Below, piece after piece: positions 48,970 through 61,734 of a stretch of DNA of 64,000 bases. Under the pieces are notes generated by a model, which saw nothing but the letters and a program-made list of their open reading frames with translations, searched no databases and was not told the origin of the DNA. How positions within the stretch are numbered: the first letter of the stretch is position 1; each line of letters opens with the position of its first letter. The position numbers and the translations under genes were made by a program. Source of the stretch: Pachyseris speciosa (Eukaryota > Cnidaria > Anthozoa > Scleractinia > Pachyseridae); the NCBI GenBank assembly GCA_016490735.1, contig JAEMWC010000040.1:236001-300000 (forward strand). Reading direction: 5' to 3'.

Positions 48970-51387
48970 TTGCGACAGTTTGACTGTTGCATGTTGAATG
49001 TTGAAGGTTATTGGTTTTTACTTTCTGAGATGATTACTACTTGTGCGCACGGTGTAGAGCGCGTCTCATCAATTCCTGTTTTGCGGGAGTTTGACTCTTG
49101 GGCATCATCTCACTCAATTAACAAATTCTCAGAGAATGTTGAACGTTTAAAGACCACGTTGATATTATGTTGCTTTAACTAGATTAAATGAGTACTACTT
49201 GTTAGCACGGTGTGGATCTCCTCCCATAAAATCCTGATTTGCAAGAGTTTGACTCTTTTAAAACTTGTAAGAGCATGTTACAAGTCAGTGGTTTTTACTA
49301 GCTTTGATGAGTACTACTATGTGGCTTTTACTACATGAAATGAGTACTAAGTGGGCGCACGGTGTGGATCTCGTCCCGGAAATTCCTGAATTGCGAGAGT
49401 TTAACTCTTTTAAAACTTGTAAGAGCAAGTTAAAACTTAGTGGTTTTTACTAGCTTTGATGAGTACTACTTGTGCATAGGGTGTGAAGAGTTTGCTATAA
49501 ATTCCTGATTTAAGAGTGTTGGACACTCGGTCATAATCTCACTTTCTTAAATCTTGTAAGAGTATGTTTAAGGTAAATGGTTTTAACTAGCTTTTATGAG
49601 TACTTCTTGTGCGTATGTTGAGGAGAACGTCCCATCAATTCCTGAATTTCAAAAGTTTGACTGTCGGTCACCATTTCACTCATTTAAAACTCGTAAGAGC
49701 CTGTTGTAAGTTTGTGGGTTTTACTTGCTCTGATAAGTGCTACTTGTGTGCACGCTGTGGAGCGCGTCCCATCAATTTCTCATTTGCAAAAAGGTTGACT
49801 CTCGGTCATAATCCCAATCTTTTAAAACTTTTAAGAGCATGTTGAAGGTCAGTGGTTTTGCCCTGCTGAGATGGTTACTACTTGTGCGCACAGTGTAGAG
49901 CGAGTCTCATCAATTCCTGTTTTGCGGGAGATTGACTCTTGGGCATCATCTCGCTCATTTAAAACTTGTCATAGAATGTTGAAAGTTAGTGGGTCTACTA
50001 GCTGTGATGAGTACTACTTTTGCGAACGGTGTGGAGCGCTTCCCATCAATTCCTCATTTGCGGGAGTGTGGCTCTTGGTCATAATCTCACATTTTCAAAC
50101 TGGTAAGACCATGTTGAAGTTTTGTGGTTTTTACTACTTGTGCGCACGGTGTAGAGCGCTTCCAATCAATTCCTTATTGCCGAGAGTTTCACTTTCGGTC
50201 ATCATTTCACTCATTTAAAACTCGTAAGTGGGTGTTGTAAGTTAATGGGTTTTACTACCTGTGTAAAGTATTACTTTTGCGTACGGTGTAGAGCGCCAAC
50301 CATTAATCCTGATTTGTGATACTTTGACTCTTGGTAATAATCCAAATCTTTTAAAACTTGTAAGAGCATGTTAAAAGTTAGCGGTTTTTATGAGGTTGGA
50401 TGAGTACTACTTGTAAGCTGTGATGAGTGCTACTTGTGAACACCGTGTGGAGCGCGTCCCATCAATTCCTGATATACGACAGTTTGACTCTCGGTCATAA
50501 TCTCACTGTATTAAAACTTGTAAGACGATGTTGAAATTAAGTCGTTTTTAGTTGCTGAGATGATTACTACTTGGGCGCACGGTGTAGAGCGCTTCCGGTT
50601 TTGCGAGAGTTTGACTCCTTGGCATCATCTCACTCATTTAGAAATTGTCAGAGAATGTTGAAAGTTAGTGGTTTTTACTCGCTGAGATGAGTGCTACTTG
50701 TGCGCGCGGTGTAAAACGCGTTCCATCAATTGCAGGTTTTCGAGAGAGTGACTCTCGGTCATCATCTCACTAATTTAAAACTTGTGAGAGCCTGTTGAAA
50801 GATCGTGTCTTTTACTATTTGAGATGAGGACTACTTGTGCGCACGGTGTAGAGTGCGTCTCATCAATTCCTGAATTGTGAGAGTTTAACCCTCATTCAAA
50901 ACTCGTAAGAGCCTGGTGTAAGTTAGTGGTTTTTACTAGGTAAGTTAAGTACTACTTTTGGGTACGGTGTGGAGCACCACCCATTAATTCTTGATTTGCG
51001 ATAGTTCGACTCTTTTAAAACTGGTAAGGGCATGTTAAAAGTTAGTGGTTTTTACTAGCTTTGATGTGTACTACTTGTGCATACGGTGTGGAGCGTGTGC
51101 TATAAATTCCTGATTGGCGTGTGTTTGCCACTCGGTCATAATCTCACTTTCTTAAAACTTGTAAGAGCACGTTGAAGGTAAATGGTATTAATTAGGTGTG
51201 ATGAGTAATTCTTGTGCGTGTGGTGTGGAGAACGTCCCATCAATTCCTAAATTGCGAAAGTTTGAACTCGGTCACCATTTCACTCATTTAAAACTGGTAA
51301 GAGCCTGTTGCATGTTAGTGGATTTTACTACCTGGGATAAGTACTACTTGCGCGCACGATATTAAAAGCGTCCCACCAAATCCTCAT
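48970..51387 (+). repeat. Higher-order repeat, copy 2 (2.4 kb, internally deleted)
   Basis: The first 1.16 kb matches copy 1. Near 50132 the sequence then jumps from the equivalent of 44626 to the equivalent of 47714, at a shared tactactt, losing 3088 bp. The rest follows copy 1 to its end. The length of 2418 bp equals 5506 minus 3088, so a single deletion or unequal exchange explains it. Confidence 0.9.
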
Positions 51388-54300
51388 TTGCGACAGTTTG
51401 ACTGTTGCATGTTGAATGTTGAAGGTTATTGGTTTTTACTTTCTGAGATGATTACTACTTGTGCGCACGGTGTAGAGCGCGTCTCATCAATTCCTGTTTT
51501 GCGGGAGTTTGACTCTTGGGCATCATCTCACTCAATTAACAAATTCTCAGAGAATGTTGAACGTTTAAAGACCACGTTGATATTATGTTGCTTTAACTAG
51601 ATTAAATGAGTACTACTTGTTAGCACGGTGTGGATCTCCTCCCATAAAATCCTGATTTGCAAGAGTTTGACTCTTTTAAAACTTGTAAGAGCATGTTACA
51701 AGTCAGTGGTTTTTACTAGCTTTGATGAGTACTACTATGTGGCTTTTACTACATGAAATGAGTACTAAGTGGGCGCACGGTGTGGATCTCGTCCCGGAAA
51801 TTCCTGAATTGCGAGAGTTTAACTCTTTTAAAACTTGTAAGAGCAAGTTAAAACTTAGTGGTTTTTACTAGCTTTGATGAGTACTACTTGTGCATAGGGT
51901 GTGAAGAGTTTGCTATAAATTCCTGATTTAAGAGTGTTGGACACTCGGTCATAATCTCACTTTCTTAAATCTTGTAAGAGTATGTTTAAGGTAAATGGTT
52001 TTAACTAGCTTTTATGAGTACTTCTTGTGCGTATGTTGAGGAGAACGTCCCATCAATTCCTGAATTTCAAAAGTTTGACTGTCGGTCACCATTTCACTCA
52101 TTTAAAACTCGTAAGAGCCTGTTGTAAGTTTGTGGGTTTTACTTGCTCTGATAAGTGCTACTTGTGTGCACGCTGTGGAGCGCGTCCCATCAATTTCTCA
52201 TTTGCAAAAAGGTTGACTCTCGGTCATAATCCCAATCTTTTAAAACTTTTAAGAGCATGTTGAAGGTCAGTGGTTTTGCCCTGCTGAGATGGTTACTACT
52301 TGTGCGCACAGTGTAGAGCGAGTCTCATCAATTCCTGTTTTGCGGGAGATTGACTCTTGGGCATCATCTCGCTCATTTAAAACTTGTCATAGAATGTTGA
52401 AAGTTAGTGGGTCTACTAGCTGTGATGAGTACTACTTTTGCGAACGGTGTGGAGCGCTTCCCATCAATTCCTCATTTGCGGGAGTGTGGCTCTTGGTCAT
52501 AATCTCACATTTTCAAACTGGTAAGACCATGTTGAAGTTTTGTGGTTTTTACTACTTGTGTGTACGGTGGAGAGCGCGTGCCATTAATTCCATATTTGGA
52601 GGAGGTGGACTCTGGGTCATACTCTCACTTTTAAAACTACTGAGAGCCTGTTAATAGTTAGTGGTTTTTACTAGCTGTAATAAGTACTACTTGTACGGAC
52701 AGTGTGGAGCAAGTTCGCACAATTCCTGATTTGCGAGAGTGTGACACTTGGTTTTAAACTTGTAAGAGCATCTTGAAATAAAGTGGTTTTAACTAGCTGA
52801 GAGGAGTACTAGGTGTGCGCACGGTGTGGGGCGTGTCTCATATATCTCTGTTTTGCTAGAGTTTAACTCTTGGCCATCACCTCACTCATTTAGAACTTAT
52901 AGGAGAATGTTGAATGTTATTTGTTTTTAATAGCTGGAATGAGTAGTCCTTGTGCGAACGTTCTGGAGCGCGTGCCATTAATTGCTGATTTGCGAGAGTT
53001 TGCCTCTCGGTTATAATCTCACTCATTTCAAACTTGTAAGAGCGTGTTGAAAGTGAGTGTTTTTTACTAACTGTGATGAGTACTACTTGTGCATACGGTC
53101 TAGGGTGCGTCTCAAGAATTCTTATTTTGCGAGATTTTGACTCTTTCGCATCATCTCACTGATTTAAAGCTGGTTAGAGACTGTTGAAAGTTAGTGGTTT
53201 TTGCAAACTGAGATGAGTACTACTTGTGCGCACGGGTTGGAGCGCGTTCCATCCATTCCCATTTGATAATCGGTCACAATCTCACTCACTTAAAACATGT
53301 GAGAGCCTGTTTTAACTTAATGGTTTTAACTAGCTGTGATAAGTACTTCTGATGGGCACGTTGAGATCGTCCCATCAACTCCTGATTTGCGAGAGTCATG
53401 ATCTCACTCTTTTAAAACTTCTAAAAGCATGTTAAATTTAGTACTTTTTACTAGCTATGATGGGTACTACTTGTACGCACGGTGTCTTGCGCGTTCATTC
53501 AACTCCTGAGTGGCGAGAGTTTGACTCTCGGTCATAATATCAATATTTCAACACTTGTAAGAGTATGTTGAAAGTTGGTTGTTTTTAGTAGCTTAGATGA
53601 GAACTCCTCTTGCGCACGGGCTGGAGCGCGTTCCATCAATTCCTGATTTGCGAGAGTTTGCTTCTCCGTTATATTATCAATACTTTAAACCACTAAATGG
53701 TCTTTACTTGCTATGATGAGTGGTACTTGTGCATACGGTGTGGACAGCGCTAGCGTCCGATCAATTCCTGATTTACGAAAGTTTGACTCTCTGTCAAAAT
53801 CTCACTCTATTAAAACTTGTAAGCCCATGTTGAAATTAAGTGGTTTTTACTTGCTGAGGTGATAACTACTTGTGCGCGAGATGTAGAGCCCATCCAATCA
53901 ATCTCTGTTTTACAAGAGTTTGACTCTTGTGCATCATGTCACTCATTTAGAAATTGTCAGAGAATGTTGAAAGTTAGTGGCTTTTAGTCGCTGAGATTAT
54001 TGCTACTTGGGCGCACAGAGTGCAACGCGTTCCATCAATTGCTGGTTTCGATAGACTGACTCTCGGTCATCATCTCATTCATTTATAACTTGTAAGAGGG
54101 TGCTGTAAGTTAATGGGTTTCACTATCTGTGATAAGTATTACTTTTGCGTATGGTGTGGAGCGCCAACCGTTAATTCCTCATTTTTGACAGTTTTTCTCT
54201 TGGTCATAATCCAAATCTTTTAAAACTTGTAAGAGCATGTTAAAAGTTAGTGGTTTTTACGAGGTTTGATGAGTACTACTTGTAAGCTGTGATGAGTGCT

Positions 54301-56891
54301 ACTTGTGAACACGGTGTGGAGCGCGTCCCATCAATTCCTCGTTTGCGACAGTTTGATTCTCGGTCATAATCTCACTGTATTAAAACTTGTAAGACCATGT
54401 TGAAGTTAAGTCGTTTTTACTTGCTGAGATGATTACTACTTGGGCGCACGGCTTAGAGCGCGTTTAATCAATCCCTGTTGTGCGAGAGTTGGAGCACCAC
54501 CCATTTATTCTTGATTTGCGATAGTTTGACTCTTTTAGAACTTGTAAGAGCATGTTAAAAGTTAGTGGTTTTTACTAGCTTTGATGAGTACTACTTGTGC
54601 ATACTGTGTGGAGCGCGAGCTATAAATTCCTGATCTCCGTTTGCTTGACACTCGGTCATAATCTCACTTTCTTAAAACTTGTAAGAGCTTGTTGAAGGTA
54701 ATTAATTAGGTGTGATGAGTGCTGGTTGTGAGTATGGTGTGGAGAACGTCCCATCAATTCCTGAATTGCGAACGTTTGACTCTCGGTCACCATTTCACCC
54801 ATTTAAAACTCGTAAGAGCCTGTTGCAAGTTAGTGATTTTTAATAGCTTGGATAAGTACTACTTCCTCTCACAATGTGGAGCGGATCCAACTAATTCCTC
54901 ATTTGCGACAGTTTGACTCTCGGTCTTAATCCCAATCTATTAAAACTTGTAAGAGCATGTTGAAGGTAATTGGTTTTTACTTGCTGAGATGATTACTACT
55001 TGTGCGCACGGTGTAGAGCGCGTCTAATCCATTCCTCGTTTGCGGGAGTTTGACTCTTGGGCATCATCTCACTCAATTAACAAATTGTCTAAGAATGTTG
55101 AAAGTTAGTGGTTTTTACTCACTGAGATGAGTGCTACTTGTGCGCACGGTGTGGAGCAAGTCTAATCAACTCCTCATTGACGAGAGTTTGACTCTCGGTC
55201 ATAATCTGACTTTTTTAAAAATTGTAACACCATGTTGAAATTATGTTACGTCAAGTAGATTACTACTCTAGTACCACTTGTGCGCACGGTGTGGAGCTCC
55301 TCCCATCAATTCCTGATTTGCGATAGTTTGACCTTCGGTCATCATGATGTAAGTTACTGGGTTTTTCTAGCTGAGTTAACTACTACTTTTGGGTACGGTG
55401 TAATTCTTGATTTGCGATAGTTTGACTCTTTTAAAACTTGTAAGAGCATCTTAAAAATGAGTGGTTTTTACAAGCTTTGATGAGATCTACTTCTGCGCAG
55501 GTTGTGGAGCTCCTCCCATCAATTCCTGATTTGCGATAGTTTTACTCTTTAAAAACTTGTAAGAGGATATGGAAAGTTAGTTCTGTTTACTAGTTTTTAT
55601 GAGTGCTACTATGTGGCTTATACTAGATTAAATAAGTACTACTTGTGCGCACGGTGTAGAGCGCTTCCAATCAATTCCTTATTGCCGAGAGTTTCACTTT
55701 CGGTCATCATTTCACTCATTTAAAACTCGTAAGTGGGTGTTGTAAGTTAATGGGTTTTACTACCTGTGTAAAGTATTACTTTTGCGTACGGTGTAGAGCG
55801 CCAACCATTAATCCTGATTTGTGATACTTTGACTCTTGGTAATAATCCAAATCTTTTAAAACTTGTAAGAGCATGTTAAAAGTTAGCGGTTTTTATGAGG
55901 TTGGATGAGTACTACTTGTAAGCTGTGATGAGTGCTACTTGTGAACACCGTGTGGAGCGCGTCCATCAATTCCTGATATACGACAGTTTGACTCTCGGTC
56001 ATAATCTCACTGTATTAAAACTTGTAAGACGATGTTGAAATTAAGTCGTTTTTAGTTGCTGAGATGATTACTACTTGGGCGCACGGTGTAGAGCGCTTCC
56101 GGTTTTGCGAGAGTTTGACTCCTTGGCATCATCTCACTCATTTAGAAATTGTCAGAGAATGTTGAAAGTTAGTGGTTTTTACTCGCTGAGATGAGTGCTA
56201 CTTGTGCGCGCGGTGTAAAACGCGTTCCATCAATTGCAGGTTTCCGAGAGAGTGACTCTCGGTCATCATCTCACTAATTTAAAACTTGTGAGAGCCTGTT
56301 GAAAGATCGTGTCTTTTACTATTTGAGATGAGGACTACTTGTGCGCACGGTGTAGAGTGCGTCTCATCAATTCCTGAATTGTGAGAGTTTAACCCTCATT
56401 CAAAACTCGTAAGAGCCTGGTGTAAGTTAGTGGTTTTTACTAGGTAAGTTAAGTACTACTTTTGGGTACGGTGTGGAGCACCACCCATTAATTCTTGATT
56501 TGCGATAGTTCGACTCTTTTAAAACTGGTAAGGGCATGTTAAAAGTTAGTGGTTTTTACTAGCTTTGATGTGTACTACTTGTGCATACGGTGTGGAGCGT
56601 GTGCTATAAATTCCTGATTGGCGTGTGTTTGCCACTCGGTCATAATCTCACTTTCTTAAAACTTGTAAGAGCACGTTGAAGGTAAATGGTATTAATTAGG
56701 TGTGATGAGTAATTCTTGTGCGTGTGGTGTGGAGAACGTCCCATCAATTCCTAAATTGCGAAAGTTTGAACTCGGTCACCATTTCACTCATTTAAAACTG
56801 GTAAGAGCCTGTTGCATGTTAGTGGATTTTACTACCTGGGATAAGTACTACTTGCGCGCACGATATTAAAAGCGTCCCACCAAATCCTCAT
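51388..56891 (+). repeat. Higher-order repeat, copy 3 (about 5.5 kb, full length)
   Basis: This is the same length as copy 1 (5504 versus 5506 bp) with only scattered point differences and single-base indels, for example ggtttcgatag near 54047 against ggtttccgatag in copy 1, and gcgtccatc near 55961 against gcgtcccatc. In the gggtctac monomer (52408) it agrees with copy 2 against copy 1. Confidence 0.9.
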
Positions 56892-59800
56892 TTGCGACAG
56901 TTTGACTGTTGCATGTTGAATGTTGAAGGTTATTGGTTTTTACTTTCTGAGATGATTACTACTTGTGCGCACGGTGTAGAGCGCGTCTCATCAATTCCTG
57001 TTTTGCGGGAGTTTGACTCTTGGGCATCATCTCACTCAATTAACAAATTCTCAGAGAATGTTGAACGTTTAAAGACCACGTTGATATTATGTTGCTTTAA
57101 CTAGATTAAATGAGTACTACTTGTTAGCACGGTGTGGATCTCCTCCCATAAAATCCTGATTTGCAAGAGTTTGACTCTTTTAAAACTTGTAAGAGCATGT
57201 TACAAGTCAGTGGTTTTTACTAGCTTTGATGAGTACTACTATGTGGCTTTTACTACATGAAATGAGTACTAAGTGGGCGCACGGTGTGGATCTCGTCCCG
57301 GAAATTCCTGAATTGCGAGAGTTTAACTCTTTTAAAACTTGTAAGAGCAAGTTAAAACTTAGTGGTTTTTACTAGCTTTGATGAGTACTACTTGTGCATA
57401 GGGTGTGAAGAGTTTGCTATAAATTCCTGATTTAAGAGTGTTGGACACTCGGTCATAATCTCACTTTCTTAAATCTTGTAAGAGTATGTTTAAGGTAAAT
57501 GGTTTTAACTAGCTTTTATGAGTACTTCTTGTGCGTATGTTGAGGAGAACGTCCCATCAATTCCTGAATTTCAAAAGTTTGACTGTCGGTCACCATTTCA
57601 CTCATTTAAAACTCGTAAGAGCCTGTTGTAAGTTTGTGGGTTTTACTTGCTCTGATAAGTGCTACTTGTGTGCACGCTGTGGAGCGCGTCCCATCAATTT
57701 CTCATTTGCAAAAAGGTTGACTCTCGGTCATAATCCCAATCTTTTAAAACTTTTAAGAGCATGTTGAAGGTCAGTGGTTTTGCCCTGCTGAGATGGTTAC
57801 TACTTGTGCGCACGCTGTAGAGCGAGTCTCATCAATTCCTGTTTTGCGGGAGATTGACTCTTGGGCATCATCTCGCTCATTTAAAACTTGTCATAGAATG
57901 TTGAAAGTTAGTGGGTCTACTAGCTGTGATGAGTACTACTTGTGCATACGGTCTAGGGCGCGTCTCAAGAATTCCTATTTTGCGAGATTTTGACTCTTTC
58001 GCATCATCTCACTGATTTAAAGCTGGTTAGAGACTGTTGAAAGTTAGTGGTTTTTGCAAACTGAGATGAGTACTACTTGTGCGCACGGGTTGGAGCGCGT
58101 TCCATCCATTCCCATTTGATAATCGGTCACAATCTCACTCACTTAAAACATGTGAGAGCCTGTTTTAACTTAATGGTTTTAACTAGCTGTGATAAGTACT
58201 ACTGATGGGCACGTTGAGATCGTCCCATCAACTCCTGATTTGCGAGAGTCATGATCTCACTCTTTTAAAACTTCTAAAAGCATGTTAAATTTAGTACTTT
58301 TTACTAGCTATGATGGGTACTACTTGTACGCACGGTGTCTTGCGCGTTCATTCAACTCCTGAGTGGCGAGAGTTTGACTCTCGGTCATAATATCAATATT
58401 TCAACACTTGTAAGAGTATGTTGAAAGTTGGTTGTTTTTAGTAGCTTAGATGAGAACTCCTCTTGCGCACGGGCTGGAGCGCGTTCCATCAATTCCTGAT
58501 TTGCGAGAGTTTGCTTCTCCGTTATATTATCAATATTTTAAACCACTAAATGGTCTTTACTTGCTATGATGAGTGGTACTTGTGCATACGGTGTGGACAG
58601 CGCTAGCGTCCGATCAATTCCTGATTTACGAAAGTTTGACTCTCTGTCAAAATCTCACTCTATTAAAACTTGTAAGCCCATGTTTTTACTTGCTGAGGTG
58701 ATAACTACTTGTGCGCGAGATGTAGAGCCCATCCAATCAATCTCTGTTTTACAAGAGTTTGACTCTTGTGCATCATGTCACTCATTTAGAAATTGTCAGA
58801 GAATGTTGAAAGTTAGTGGCTTTTAGTCGCTGAGATTATTGCTACTTGGGCGCACAGAGTGCAACGCGTTCCATCAATTGCTGGTTTCCGATAGACTGAC
58901 TCTCGGTCATCATCTCATTCATTTATAACTTGTAAGAGGGTGCTGTAAGTTAATGGGTTTCACTATCTGTGATAAGTATTACTTTTGCGTATGGTGTGGA
59001 GCGCCAACCGTTAATTCCTCATTTTTGACAGTTTTTCTCTTGGTCATAATCCAAATCTTTTAAAACTTGTAAGAGCATGTTAAAAGTTAGTGGTTTTTAC
59101 GAGGTTTGATGAGTACTACTTGTAAGCTGTGATGAGTGCTACTTGTGAACACGGTGTGGAGCGCGTCCCATCAATTCCTCGTTTGCGACAGTTTGATTCT
59201 CGGTCATAATCTCACTGTATTAAAACTTGTAAGACCATGTTGAAGTTAAGTCGTTTTTACTTGCTGAGATGATTACTACTTGGGCGCACGGCTTAGAGCG
59301 CGTTTAATCAATCCCTGTTGTGCGAGAGTTGGAGCACCACCCATTTATTCTTGATTTGCGATAGTTTGACTCTTTTAGAACTTGTAAGAGCATGTTAAAA
59401 GTTAGTGGTTTTTACTAGCTTTGATGAGTACTACTTGTGCATACTGTGTGGAGCGCGAGCTATAAATTCCTGATCTCCGTTTGCTTGACACTCGGTCATA
59501 ATCTCACTTTCTTAAAACTTGTAAGAGCTTGTTGAAGGTAATTAATTAGGTGTGATGAGTACTGGTTGTGAGTATGGTGTGGAGAACGTCCCATCAATTC
59601 CTGAATTGCGAACGTTTGACTCTCGGTCACCATTTCACCCATTTAAAACTCGTAAGAGCCTGTTGCAAGTTAGTGATTTTTAATAGCTTGGATAAGTACT
59701 ACTTCCTCTCACAATGTGGAGCGGATCCAACTAATTCCTCATTTGCGACAGTTTGACTCTCGGTCTTAATCCCAATCTATTAAAACTTGTAAGAGCATGT

Positions 59801-61734
59801 TGAAGGTAATTGGTTTTTACTTGCTGAGATGATTACTACTTGTGCGCACGGTGTAGAGCGCGTCTAATCCATTCCTCGTTTGCGGGAGTTTGACTCTTGG
59901 GCATCATCTCACTCAATTAACAAATTGTCTAAGAATGTTGAAAGTTAGTGGTTTTTACTCACTGAGATGAGTGCTACTTGTGCGCACGGTGTGGAGCAAG
60001 TCTAATCAACTCCTCATTGACGAGAGTTTGACTCTCGGTCATAATCTGACTTTTTTAAAAATTGTAACACCATGTTGAAATTATGTTACGTCAAGTAGAT
60101 TACTACTCTAGTACCACTTGTGCGCACGGTGTGGAGCTCCTCCCATCAATTCCTGATTTGCGATAGTTTGACCTTCGGTCATCATGATGTAAGTTACTGG
60201 GTTTTTCTAGCTGAGTTAACTACTACTTTTGGGTACGGTGTAATTCTTGATTTGCGATAGTTTGACTCTTTTAAAACTTGTAAGAGCATCTTAAAAATGA
60301 GTGGTTTTTACAAGCTTTGATGAGATCTACTTCTGCGCAGGTTGTGGAGCTCCTCCCATCAATTCCTGATTTGCGATAGTTTTACTCTTTAAAAACTTGT
60401 AAGAGGATATGGAAAGTTAGTTCTGTTTACTAGTTTTTATGAGTGCTACTATGTGGCTTATACTAGATTAAATAAGTACTACTTGTGCGCACGGTGTAGA
60501 GCGCTTCCAATCAATTCCTTATTGCCGAGAGTTTCACTTTCGGTCATCATTTCACTCATTTAAAACTCGTAAGTGGGTGTTGTAAGTTAATGGGTTTTAC
60601 TACCTGTGTAAAGTATTACTTTTGCGTACGGTGTAGAGCGCCAACCATTAATCCTGATTTGTGATACTTTGACTCTTGGTAATAATCCAAATCTTTTAAA
60701 ACTTGTAAGAGCATGTTAAAAGTTAGCGGTTTTTATGAGGTTGGATGAGTACTACTTGTAAGCTGTGATGAGTGCTACTTGTGAACACCGTGTGGGGCGC
60801 GTCCCATCAATTCCTGATATACGACAGTTTGACTCTCGGTCATAATCTCACTGTATTAAAACTTGTAAGACGATGTTGAAATTAAGTCGTTTTTAGTTGC
60901 TGAGATGATTACTACTTGGGCGCACGGTGTAGAGCGCTTCCGGTTTTGCGAGAGTTTGACTCCTTGGCATCATCTCACTCATTTAGAAATTGTCAGAGAA
61001 TGTTGAAAGTTAGTGGTTTTTACTCGCTGAGATGAGTGCTACTTGTGCGCGCGGTGTAAAACGCGTTCCATCATCAATTGCAGGTTTCCGAGAGAGTGAC
61101 TCTCGGTCATCATCTCACTAATTTAAAACTTGTGAGAGCCTGTTGAAAGATCGTGTCTTTTACTATTTGAGATGAGGACTACTTGTGCGCACGGTGTAGA
61201 GTGCGTCTCATCAATTCCTGAATTGTGAGAGTTTAACCTCATTCAAAACTCGTAAGAGCCTGGTGTAAGTTAGTGGTTTTTACTAGGTAAGTTAAGTACT
61301 ACTTTTGCGTACGGTGTGGAGCACCACCCATTAATTCTTGATTTGCGATAGTTCGACTCTTTTAAAACTGGTAAGGGCATGTTAAAAGTTAGTGGTTTTT
61401 ACTAGCTTTGATGTGTACTACTTGTGCATACGGTGTGGAGCGTGTGCTATAAATTCCTGATTGGCGTGTGTTTGCCACTCGGTCATAATCTCACTTTCTT
61501 AAAACTTGTAAGAGCACGTTGAAGGTAAATGGTATTAATTAGGTGTGATGAGTAATTCTTGTGCGTGTGGTGTGGAGAACGTCCCATCAATTCCTAAATT
61601 GCGAAAGTTTGAACTCGGTCACCATTTCACTCATTTAAAACTGGTAAGAGCCTGTTGCATGTTAGTGGATTTTACTACCTGGGATAAGTACTACTTGCGC
61701 GCACGATATTAAAAGCGTCCCACCAAATCCTCAT
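56892..61734 (+). repeat. Higher-order repeat, copy 4 (4.8 kb, internally deleted)
   Basis: It follows copy 3 except for a loss of about 650 bp near 57933, where gatgagtactactt of one monomer is joined to the same motif about five monomers further on, and a 14-bp loss near 58683. It also has a 3-bp duplication at about 61071 (catcatcaattg). Confidence 0.9.
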
